Assembly: GCA_030562195.1 (NCBI GenBank)
Contig: JAUJPP010000011.1
Location: forward strand, 5,828,001 to 5,892,000
Source: Nipponacmea schrenckii
Lineage: Eukaryota; Mollusca; Gastropoda; Lottiidae
DNA length: 64,000 bases
Direction: 5' to 3'
This document shows positions 45,627 to 55,676 of this stretch, piece after piece (within the stretch, counting starts at the first letter, position 1; each line of letters opens with the position of its first letter). A program made the position numbers and the translations under genes. A model generated the notes under the pieces. It saw only the letters and a list, made by a program, of their open reading frames with translations, ran no database searches and had not been told where the DNA came from.

Positions 45627-46615
45627 CAGCGGATTCCTAGACGGGTGGCCAGTGTCGCGTTGAGCCTATGAGATAAAACGTTTTCTGATCACAGATTATA
45701 TCTTATAGCCGTATTAAACCATCTGCTCTGGAAGCAAACGCATCTACATCATCTGCAACTCAGACTCCTTAGATTGAAAAGTCAAGTGCTGCTGATTGCA
45801 GTTCTATTACATTACATAAAGACGTTCAGCCACAAGGGACTGGTAAGCTGTCCAGACTAGCGAAAATCTTTCGCAAAATGACAAGTCCGGTAAAAAAATT
45901 GGATCCTCCTCCATAAAAGGAGGAGATCTATTGAAGTCAGCAATATCTGATAGTATAGATATAGAGGCTTCCGAGGTTAAACCAAACTGACAATGACACA
46001 AAATAAATAGTATAATTCAATGGAATTGTCGAGGTTTAAATCATGATCATAATGAATTAATTCAACAATACAATCCGTTGGCTTTTTGACTCCAAGAGAC
46101 ATTCCTGAAGCCAACGGATATACATTTAGTGCCATTAAAACATTTTGTTTCTTACCACCATTATGGCACTGGTGAAAATAAGGTCTCGGGTGGTGTTTCT
46201 ATTATTGTCAATAGAAACGTTGCCCAGTCCGAAATCACACTTAATTCTCCTCTGCAGGTAATTGCCATGCGAGTAACACTCCATGTGCCTATTACCATCT
46301 GCTCTATCTACTTGCCACCTAACTCAACTCTAATCCCTAGAGAATTGGATGCCCTTGTTGCCACTTTCCTTCTCCTTGCATTTTGCTGACTTCATTTATG
46401 ACAACGATCTTTGTATCTTTAATGACGAATTGCTTACATATTTCTGCTCAAGAACAAAAACCTTTATCTCATCTAGACCTGACAATTAGCTCACCATCTT
46501 TGTTCCAAGATTTAATTGGAGTGTCCACCACGAGCTCTGCCACAGTGATCATTATCCTGTAATTCTACGGAATAATGGTCCTTCACCAGTAGAAGGGATC
46601 TGGGATGTCACTTAT
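45627..46615 (+). pseudogene. LINE-A copy 4 (5' UTR piece, ORF1 end, endonuclease), 3'-truncated
   Basis: A 5' UTR remnant (GATTCCTAGACGGGTGGCCA, 45643-45662, with an internal deletion) is followed by the ORF1 C-terminal tail (STSSATQTP near 45745, SKDIQ-like block, KLDPPPIKGG). The endonuclease follows: IQWNCRGL at about 46015, LQETF, KHFVSYHHYGTGENKVSGGV (46137-46198), ICSIYLPPNSTLIPRE and a C-terminal HSDHYPVILRN with the catalytic Asp-His. The sequence stops matching near 46615, before RT. Losing the 3' end is unusual for a LINE and implies later deletion or recombination. 46620-46860 has nothing I can name. Confidence 0.85.
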
Positions 46616-46967
46616 ATTTTTCCTAATTTATATATTCATCTAGTTCCCTTCCACCCAACCCTTTGTTTATTTCTTTTTCATTTATATCTTTCTTATGATA
46701 CGAGTATTAGCCGGAATATAAACCCATCTTTGAATATGGATATAATTTAGTCAAGATATAATTCTTAGTCATAAGTATTTTCTACAATTGTATTTCTGTA
46801 TATTTGTACCTTTAAGTAGTTTAAGTAGTTATGTAGACTCAAAATTAGATTCAAGAGAAAACACTAACAAACCTTTGTCTTGAACGGAGTAAATCTAAGC
46901 TTAGACGAGAAATCGACCAGGAGAGGAGTCCTATTCGTGAATCCTCCCGAGCAACGATACCCTGATA

Positions 46968-46981
46968 CTCGATCATAGTCA
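46968..46981 (+). repeat. Target-site duplication of SINE, left copy
   Basis: CTCGATCATAGTCA, identical to 47349-47362. Length of 14 bp is typical of LINE-mobilised SINEs. Confidence 0.95.
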
Positions 46982-47348
46982 AAAAATGAAATGAATGGAG
47001 TTTTACGTCCTACTCTTCTGCACCTTATGGGCTAATGAAGACGGGCAACGCCATGCAGTGTGCAATGAGGGAAATTTTGCCAGGACAGCGGCATTAGCCT
47101 ACTCTTTTTGCGATTTCCAACTGTCGAGGGATCTTTAACGTGCACAGCCTGTAGCACACGGGGCCTCGGTTTATTGTCCCATCCGAACGACTAGACGCTT
47201 TTTCCATGTCAGTCCCTCCGACCTGCATCATTGACAAGGGGAAACCGGGCTGAAAAATCCGAAAGTTCATCTCGACATTTGCCGGGATTGAACCCTGGAC
47301 CTTCAGGTTAGCGAGCAAGCGTCTAACCCACTGAGCCACCGCGGCTCC
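46982..47348 (-). mobile_element. tRNA-derived SINE, full length
   Basis: On the minus strand it starts GGAGCCGCGGTGGCTCAGTG and contains an A-box-like TGGCTCAGTGGGTTAG (about 47338-47323) and a B-box GGTTCAATCCC (about 47293-47283), spaced as in a tRNA gene. The body (GTTCGGATGGGACAATAAAC...) and the tail with CATTTCATTTTTT follow. Exact 14-bp direct repeats flank it. RNA polymerase III would transcribe it from the internal boxes. The anticodon loop is not preserved as a functional tRNA, so this is not a tRNA gene. The 47094-47366 minus ORF is a read-through of the SINE. Confidence 0.93.
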
Positions 47349-47362
47349 CTCGATCATAGTCA
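47349..47362 (+). repeat. Target-site duplication of SINE, right copy
   Basis: CTCGATCATAGTCA, identical to 46968-46981. The duplication shows the SINE entered an already existing DIRS-like gag region. Confidence 0.95.
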
Positions 47363-49424
47363 GCACCTACCACTGCGACAGGAGTAGGCCTACTCTCACC
47401 ACCACCGATGCAACACCAGACACAAGTACATCCAGCTGTAGCCGATATCCAACCACCACCTGTGCAATTTCATCCCATGTTACCATCTAGTGTGCCTAGA
47501 ATTGAGTCACCACCTACATTGGCTACAAATACACCAGGTTGTATTTGATCATTCATCATCAACAAGGACTAGGCTAGTGCATAACTATGTCTGGGACCAC
47601 CCAGTTCTTTTGGACAAAGATGCTACTGTTACGGTGAGCAATACTGGTGTAAAAGTTAGAAGAAGGCTGGACAAGAATACTATAAATTAAGCATTGAGCA
47701 TTTGGGGTATAGCAATACCTGTATTCTCAAAGATCTCATCGATAGAGGAGAAATTGAGGACAGTGGCATTAAAGACTATTTAGAATACACTAAGTGGATT
47801 AATAGACTCTTTAGTCGGTATGTGAAGGGTAGTGTACTCTTATTTGACAATGAGTATCGCGAGTTACAGCATAGAGACAAATTTAGGTGGGGCACTCATT
47901 TACAAGATTTTCAGTTGATTCCAAAATCTAACAACCTGTCATTACAAGTATTGCAGGGTGGCAATACTCAACTCAGCCAAAAGCCAACTGGCCGAATTCG
48001 CGACGTAAAGGCCCGTTTACTCCAGAGGGAAAAGAAATCTGCCGTAAATTTAACACAGACTCTCGTGACTTCCAGAACTGTAAATTAGCTCATGTTTGCA
48101 CAACCTGTTTTTCCGATCATAGTAATTCTTCAGTCAGTGGAAGCGTTGGCCTCTAAGTCATGTCTTAATTATCATGGATACCCTGCACCAGATGACCCCG
48201 ATATAACTTTTATATTGGCGGGGTAAAGAATGGCTTCAGCTAGAACCTAGAGCCGAATTCTGCCTTGACTCCTGTTGAAACTAATAACTATAGATTCTGC
48301 AAACAATATCGCTTACTGGTTGAGAAACAAATCTATAGTGAGATTGCAAATGGTAATTATGTTATAACCCATTCAAAACCTGAAATTGTGAGCATATTAG
48401 GTGCAATACCGAAGACAAATTAAAAAATCCGTTTAATTCATGACCTCAAAAGTCATTACTAAACGATCATTTTTAGCTAAAATAGACCTTAGCTCAGCTT
48501 AACGATCAGTTTCTATTCATCCGTCAATTATAGTGACCGGCCTTAAGTGGACTTCTACCGGCGGGTCAGAGCCTACTTACATGATATACACTAAGTTACC
48601 TTTCGGTTCGTCAAGAGTGCTAAGATTTTTCAGTGCAGAATACTGAAAGAACGTTACGATTTCACTAATATAGCTTATCTAGACGACTATCTCATTATTA
48701 AGCCATCCTACGAGACTTGCCTTCAAACCCTGCAAACTTTGATGACGTTGATGCGAGTGTTTGGGTTTTCAATTAATAATTCCAAATGCTTGAGCCCTAC
48801 TCAAACATTAGTGTTTCTAGGCATCAGGATTAATACCAATGATATGACATATTCTTTCCTGCAGATAAGACTTATGAATTTCTAGATTTATTTTTTAACT
48901 TTGTGGCGAAGAAACGTGCCAATCGTAAGCAGCTCGAAATTCTTATCGGAAAATTGAATTGGCCTCCCAGGTCATTTGCGGTGGGCACACCTTTTTGCGC
49001 CGTATAATCACTATAAAAGATAAATTGACGCATCCTTCTCATAAAGTTTTGTTGTGTGGAGATTTCTTTTGTGACTTGCAGTGGTGGATAAGCTTCATCA
49101 AAACTTTCAATGGGACATGAATTATCCCTGATCCAAAACCTATCACATCCCTTCAGACAGACGCTTGCATATGCGCAGTGTCTTGGAAAATTGACAGTGT
49201 CGTCCAGGAACAAAATTGTGATGTTTGCGTGTCGTCTATTATTCTGGATGTCCGCGTCTTTAAATTGTGTGTAAATATCTTCCAGGCATTCACAATATAC
49301 TAGTAGTATACATAGGTTACATGAACCTGGGCGTTAGGCTCATTCGTACTTTGAGGGATTTTAGCCTTCCTAAACTTAGTAGTCACATGTCTGTGCCTTT
49401 CGTTTCTGCCAGATGGTTTATTAA

Positions 49425-50150
49425 TAATAATAATAATTTTATTATCAATACTCCAAGGCCAAGACATTACAAAAATATAAATATACAATAAATACAAGAG
49501 ATCACAGATGGTATAGTCAGTTAGACAAATGGCATTAGATATATAATAAAGCAGGGTTATATTCTATGACTGAACGGATTGTCTCCCATTACAAGGTCAG
49601 AATTTCTCTACTGATAATTAAACCTTTTTGAATATATTGGGCTAGATTAGACAAGTGTGAGGTATCATTAAATAAATTCCTGATTTTATCAGGTGAGGGG
49701 TATTTCGTATACTTCCTTGGTAAAAAATAAAACCTAAGATCTCTCAATATAGGGCAAACTAGTATGAAGCGTAGTTTATCTTTTATCAATTCCAAATTAT
49801 ATAATGGACAAATTCTTTCATTGTATGGAGTTTTATTTCATTATATTATATTATTTCATTATATTATATTGAACATCTAAATCTTGCTAGGGACCATCTT
49901 AAGTTTACGGGCAAAGAGGTAAGATAATTTTCCAGGTCCAAGTTATCCTTAATACATGTATAAAAATAATATTTATGGGAATTGATTGTGTTCAAATCAA
50001 GTGTTTGCAAATTAATATCTTTGAGTCTTTGTTTAAATTCTGATAAAAATAGTTTTGCATTACATACTCCTGGAGTAATAAGGCATGGGCTGAAAGTACT
50101 TTGAAGACTTACAAGACTCAACTGTTATTGATAATTATTCTCTTAAACTT
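49425..50150 (-). pseudogene. LINE 3' end (RT C-terminal domain and tail) inserted in DIRS-like element A
   Basis: On the minus strand, 50121-49864 encodes ...NLRWSLARFRCSI. After an internal duplication of TTTCATTATATTATATT (about 49836-49870), 49795-49589 encodes DKLRFILVCPILRDLRFYFL and LSNLAQYIQKGL. The pattern Cys...Phe-Ile-Leu-x-Cys-Pro...LR is the C-terminal zinc-like motif of many CR1/RTE-type LINE proteins, here with degraded Cys/His. It ends at AATAATAATAATAA (49426-49440), a LINE-type microsatellite tail. It separates RNase H from the recombinase of the DIRS-like element. Confidence 0.6.
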
Positions 50151-51240
50151 TTATTGACAGGTGTTAAACCCGATGTTGGAACTCAACAAACTCCCGTTGA
50201 CGTAATAACCCCTCTAATTTTGCTCCAAATTAAGGAAGTTTTAAATTTGAAGAATATCACCGACAATGCTTTTTGGTGTGTGTGTCTCATTGGCTTTATG
50301 GCTTACTTAGGCCAGGCAATTTTACTAGCCATTCTGGCTTTGAGTCAACGAAGGATCTGCGAGGAATAGACATTACCATTTTATCATGGGGTTTTCTCCT
50401 TACATTGCGACATTTCAAAAACTATCCAGTTTCGACAGAGGGAAGTTGATGTGTGTCTTCCAACTACGCGTCGGCCCTATGTCCTGTCACTTCGATCCAA
50501 TCTCTTTTTGCTTTAACGCCTGATGCGAACCGTTAGGTCCTTTATTACTAGACTGCAATTCTGCTCTTAGTTATAAGACTTTTTGTTGCAGATTGAAGTC
50601 ATCGCTCAACACTGCTGGCATTTATAATCATAATATTTAAGGGCATTCCTTTAGGTGCGGGGGTGCAACTTGGCTTCAAAAATTAGGGTGTTGGCATCGA
50701 CGACATCAAAGCTATCTGTCTCGGGCGAGAGATGCTGTACTGCGTTATATTGTACCCACTTTTGCAAATAAGTTGCAAATAATGCAACAGTTTAGTGCGT
50801 CTCTCAAATTCCTGAACAATTACACATTTTTGTCTGGCCATTAAACTAGAATCCCATATACTGCATATTGTGCTTGGTCTTACACCCCGCATTGCATCCG
50901 ACTTATATAACGAAGGAATCAAACGCTATTTTTCAACAATTGTATTGTATGTCATTGATCCATTTAAAAGGTGACATTTTTCATCTAAACGGTGTTTCTA
51001 TTTTAATCAGTCGGTCTAGCTCATCATGAGAGTCTGTTGTTGACCCCTAGTTAATGTCAGTAAGGACGGACTATGTGATATTCCGTAATATAAAATTCGA
51101 AGAAAATGACTGGAGATTGTTGTTGGCTTTAATGACTTTAATTTTAATGACAAGCTAGTTAATGATGAATGGTACATTAACTTCCATACTTCAATTTTTC
51201 ATTATCTCAATATTTCAATATTCTGCTAAGACAATATAAC

Positions 51241-51250
51241 AATAATAAGA
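51241..51250 (+). repeat. 10-bp target-site duplication of foldback element, left
   Basis: AATAATAAGA, identical to 51879-51888. Being AT-rich, a chance match is possible but it abuts both termini exactly. Confidence 0.75.
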
Positions 51251-51878
51251 GGTGTCTAAAAAACGAAAACCCAACTATAAAACGAAGAACCCAACTAGAA
51301 AACGAAAACCCAACTAGAAAACGAAGACCCATAGGACTATAAAACGAAACCCAACTAGAAAACGAAGACCCATAGGACTATAAAACGAAACCCAACTAGA
51401 AAACGAAGACCCATAGGACTATAAAACGAAACCCAACTAGAAAATGAAGACCCATAGGACTAAAAAACGAAAAACCTAACTAGAAAAAGAAGACCCATAG
51501 GACTAAAAAACGAAAACCCAACTAGAAAACGAAGACCCAACTATAAAACGTAGACCCATAGGACTAGAAAACGAATTCCTAACTAGAAAACGAAGACCCA
51601 TCTAGAAACCACGTTTCCACAGAATGAACAATCAGACCATGCGTTATTTTCTATCTAAAAGAATACCATTACTTTCTAGTTGGCTCTTCGTTTTATAGTT
51701 GGCTCTTCGTTTTATAGTACTATGGGTCTTCGTTTTATAGTTGGGTCTTCGTTTTATAGTTGAGTCTTCGTTATCTAGTTGGCTCTTTTTATAGTCCTAT
51801 GGGTCTTCGTTTTCTAGTTGGGTCTTCGTTTTATAGTTGGGTTTTATAGAGTCTTAGGTCTTCGTTTTATAGACACCC
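51251..51878. mobile_element. Foldback transposon with tandem-repeat arms
   Basis: Termini are GGTGTCTAAAAAACGAA and, in reverse complement, GGGTGTCTATAAAACGAA. The left arm (51251-51605) is a tandem series of GAAAACGAAGACCCATAGGA and CTATAAAACGAAACCCAACT units, basic period about 20 bp in a 41-bp alternation. The right arm (51669-51878) carries the same units inverted (GGGTCTTCGTTTTATAGTTG). A unique centre of about 65 bp (51606-51668) lies between. No ORF is present, so it is non-autonomous. Tandem-repeat arms recall Drosophila FB/Galileo elements. A 10-bp duplication would fit Mutator-like transposases; the source transposase is not in this window. 50950-51240 and 51890-52660 hold no gene I can support. 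Confidence 0.85.
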
Positions 51879-51888
51879 AATAATAAGA
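51879..51888 (+). repeat. 10-bp target-site duplication of foldback element, right
   Basis: AATAATAAGA, immediately after the terminal GACACCC. Confidence 0.75.
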
Positions 51889-52679
51889 CACTAATATAAC
51901 TATACAATTGGACAAATGATTATAAAACCAACATTCCCAAATAGCAGACGATGCTAAAGGGACATGACCTAATTGACTAAGACGTGAATATATGTGACGA
52001 GGCTACAAAGCTACGACGATAATAATGACTACATATACAGAGAATTGACCTAATACGGTCAACAGTCATAATTCAATGGTAATTTCAACAGAGACTGATT
52101 ACTGAACTTTAAAATATTGACATAACTACTGTGATTGACATAGGCTACATTTATCAATTTCACATTTGACCACGTTGTAAATTTCATCATATTAAAGTTA
52201 ACATTACGAATAAAAATTGCGTTGCAAGAAAAGGACGATGCATAATACGATGATACAGTATCTGGAATTAGTGATCCTCCTGCCTTACAGAGATGTTAGG
52301 TCGTTAACACTAAAATATGAACTATGACTGAAATGACAATATGAAAAGATGGCGAGACTAAAAATATCCACGAGGACTTTCTATTAGCTGTATATTGACT
52401 TCCGCTTCTTCCGCTTAGACAACAGTTAACGTCTACATGCTAAATTATAATCCGACACGTGTGAACTGACAAAATATGTGAAGAATACCACAATGGAACA
52501 TTCAAATTTTATTGAAAATAAAGCAATAATGACAGTATTGTGCTATTCCCTAACATGATTGTGTTTTCATATGTATTGTAACTTGACCAAATATTATTTC
52601 AGTAGGTTAATCCTGTCGTTAATTTTAGGAAAGCCAATAAACTAGTTATAAGATATCTTGCCAGCAACCACATATAATT

Positions 52680-53150
52680 CAAAGGCAATAACTCAAAAAC
52701 CGTTCATAGAAAAATTGTCAAATTCAATTTAAACCAATGCTCACAGCAAGTTTCATCAAAATCCATTGAAAATTGTAGGTTTTATTACATCAACAATAAA
52801 ATTTTGACAAGATCTTACTAAGTCAAGGGTTCATAACCCAAAAACTGTTCAATTAAAAATTGTCAAATTCGAATGGACTGCCGTCTTATCAATTTCAATA
52901 CTCATACCAAGTTTCATCAAAATCCATTGAAAATTGTATCTTCTATTGCACCCATAATAAAATTTGTACACAATAACTCAAAAACCGTTCATCGAACAAT
53001 CGGCAAATTCGCACTTCACCACCGTCTTATTAATTCCAATGCTCATACCAAGTTTCATTAAAATCCATATAAAATTGTAGCTTCTTTAGTGTCTACAACA
53101 AATGTTGACAGACAGACAGACCGACGGACATGGGCGACGCCAATATACGA
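52680..53150 (+). repeat. Tandem repeat, unit about 150 bp, three diverged copies
   Basis: CAAAAACCGTTCAT (or AAAAACTGTTCAAT), ATTGTCAAATTC, CCAAGTTTCATCAAAATCCA and TTGAAAATTGTA recur in order near 52690-52780, 52845-52940 and 52978-53078. It ends with ACAGACAGACAGACCGACGG and a GGGCGACGCCAATATA segment, a common border of such repeats in invertebrate genomes. ORF 52873-53061 is only read-through of the repeat. 53160-53600 shows no feature. Confidence 0.85.
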
Positions 53151-53599
53151 TATATTCATGTGGGCGAATAAAAATGGTATTTAGCTTGGATCATAAAACT
53201 GCTGAACGGATTTAAACAAGTGAACACCATGTACGGATTTATGTACTTATTTATGTTAAATTACAGAGCCAGACAAGTTTATACTAGTTAACAATTATAA
53301 CACTGTTTTTCGTGCATCATTGATCATAATGAAAATATTGCACTGAAAGGTATGACTGTCGCTCGAAGATTAATATCAACCAATATAATATACAATTATA
53401 ATACTTTCTGATTCAGAAAACTGGTAATTTGATTTGTTTTCGCTGATATGTTTTTGGAATTCACTTATTGTCTACGCGACTTGAACAATTATATGAGTAA
53501 TTTCCAGACATAAATATAAAATTGATGTCGAAATCGAAGCCACATTTCAAACATTAAAGTTCCTTTTTCCTGAACAAACAGGTCTAATTGTAAACACTA

Positions 53600-53935
53600 T
53601 AGAAACTGAAAAGAGGGATTCCAAGTGGTTATTCAGAACTTTCATTTTATTTTTACCCAATTCACCCTAGTCGGTGAAATGAATTGGAAGATAAAGATAA
53701 TTATAATCTGTGATAAGAAAGACCACCGACTCATAGGCTCAGCACGACAAGCCGATTGACCAGTGTGGGCCACAGGCCCACCCGTCTAGGAATCCCCTGG
53801 CCCAAAGTGGTGTGTTGGGAAGTATGCTACCCTCAACTATCAGGAGTCATTTCAAAACCGACACGGGTCGCAACTCACGACAAATGAGAAGCCCCAATTC
53901 AGTCGCCTCTTACCATACAAAACTTCGCATCTTGA
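53600..53935 (-). mobile_element. Isolated LINE-A 5' UTR
   Basis: CACCGACTCATAGGCTCAGC, CGACAAGCCGATTGACCAGT, CCCGTCTAGGAATCCCCTGG and CAGTCGCCTCTTACCATAC follow the order of the 5' UTRs at 29220-29757 and 59230-59566, and upstream sequence (TTCATTTTATTTTTACCCAA) also matches. There is no ORF beyond it. An isolated 5' end is unusual for a LINE and implies deletion of the body, or a separate short element sharing this leader. Confidence 0.85.
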
Positions 53936-54399
53936 CACGAACCTAATGACATGCCATCTTGTTCAACGATATAAGTTGAATGATAAGTTATGCAACAAAT
54001 TAAATATTACAACAACGTCTGAAGGATATCAGTAAGTTAGTAAATGCTGAAAATATTCCCAATTTTAGTTGTAATACCGAACTATTTTTAATAATAGTAA
54101 TTAATAATTTAATTATAAAACAGGCTGGCTTAATTGGTTTGAGCGGTGTGGAATTCATCTTGAATCGTCTACGTGCGGTTTGTTTTCATTGAGTCGTTTC
54201 GTCTTACTTCCGGTCTCCGAGAGCTAATGTCTAAGCGTGAACTACTTTAAACATGGATGGTCAACCGATAGGTAGAATTTGTCTGTCACAACGGTGAGCT
54301 AGACGAAATTAAATCATATATTCAACAACAATTAGCTAATGTAGGCGATAAAACTCGGTTATAAAATTAAAATTTATCTTTTTCATTTTAAATATTTAA

Positions 54400-54920
54400 T
54401 CAAATACTCCTTTTCTAGGACGGTAAATGTACATTATTCCTAGGTTTCATTAAAATCTGTTTAGAACTATAACTAATAACAAGGCAATAGGCTAACTCTT
54501 TAAATATTTCTCAGTATTTTTTATTTTCAAAGGGTTCACTCTTGGGTGACAATTTCAACAAAAATCATCAAAATCTGTATGGAATTGTGCCTTGAAAAGT
54601 GTTTACGAGCCAAAAACCGAACGCGTCTTACAGAACATGGGCAATTATTCATATTAAATATTTTGTGATATTTCTTATTTTCCACAGGGTTCAACCGTGG
54701 GTGATAATTAATAATTTCAGCAAGTTTTGTCAAAATCTGTAAAGCATTGTGCCTACTATAGGATTTACAAGCTAAAATTTTGACGCGTTTTAAAAAACAA
54801 GGGCATTAACTGACTTAATATTTTTCGATTTATCTGATTTTCAATAGGATTTCAATTTCAAAATCGGTCAAGAATTGTGCTTTGTAGAGTGTTTATAAGC
54901 CAAAAATTGAACGCGTGTTC
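54400..54920 (+). repeat. Tandem repeat, unit about 150-180 bp, three to four diverged copies
   Basis: Blocks TTCAACCGTGGGTGATAA / TTCACTCTTGGGTGACAA, CATCAAAATCTGTATGGAAT / GTCAAAATCTGTAAAGCATT, TTGTGCCT and AAAACCGAACGCGT / AAATTGAACGCGTG recur near 54535-54625, 54688-54790 and 54850-54920. No coding sequence. 53935-54400 and 54920-55480 show no supported feature. Confidence 0.8.
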
Positions 54921-55676
54921 AAAAACAAGATGAACTAGGCCTGTGGATAACAGTTCTGCAGCTTCTGAGCTTTCTTTAATTTGTTTCATTATACTGGCTG
55001 TCATTTAAGGATAAAATGTAGATTTTATCCATTTGGCGAGATAATTTATTCATGATTTAATACGTGACACTTTAAATTGTTCATAGACTAGCAATAATAA
55101 AGGTTTGTGTTGTAAAAACATCAGATCCACACCCACTTAGTCTAATGACTTGTTTTGATTAGTTTGGATACTTCAACTAGAAATGTCAAAATTTGGGTCT
55201 TGACCAAAATATATGAAATGACCTGTTACATAATCTTCTTAACTCTACTTGTAACATTTATATCTGTTTAATTAGAGTGTAATTTTATTCTAAAAATTTT
55301 CATAAATTATATTTATACATATTGATTTATATATTGTTTTAAAGCTGTGAATTTGCACATTATAAATCTGTTCGAATTTTGTTCGATTTTTTTTTTTTAA
55401 ATTAAATAGAACTAAAAAATTAAAAAAAAAAAATGAATGTTAAAATCGCTTATTCCACAAAGCGTATTCTCAACAGTTTTCGGTCTATAGCTAAAATAAA
55501 GATATTGTTAAAAAGCTGATGAAAATCACAGAAACCCCCCAAAAAAGGGGGACAAAACAATGCTAAAAAAAAATATCACAGAATGGTTGTAACCCAATAT
55601 GGGCTAAAAACAAAAAAGCCAAACAAAACTAGAACACAAAAAATATTTTAAAATTTAAAATACAGATTAGTTTGTT

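Larger units (their letters stand above)
46860..50950 (+). pseudogene. DIRS-like retroelement A (gag, RT, RNase H, tyrosine recombinase)
   Basis: Gag: a charged segment (SKLRREIDQERSPIRESSR near 46890), interrupted by the SINE, then a Pro/Gln-rich part and ORF 47702-48088 (LEYTKWINRLFSRYVKGSVL). A Cys/His cluster (CKLAHVCTTCFSDH, about 48080-48120) follows. RT: IVSILGAIPKTN...IRLIHDLK (48390-48440), TGLKW (48535), TKLPFGSS (48590), catalytic box AYLDDYLII (48678-48704) and VFGFSINNSKCLSPTQT (48757-48807). RNase H: LQTDACICAVSWKIDS (49156-49203). Tyrosine recombinase N-terminal core: TPLILLQIKEVLNL, AFWCVCLIGF (50210-50310), with remnants to about 50950. YR-type elements integrate without LTR integrase. 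Many stops; invaded by a SINE and a LINE tail. Inverted or split repeats at the ends were not identified. Confidence 0.82.

Noticed and set aside
46982..47348. A tRNA gene on the minus strand, from A- and B-box-like motifs
   Set aside because: The cloverleaf is not maintained; a long SINE body and a target duplication follow. It is a SINE head, not a functional tRNA gene.
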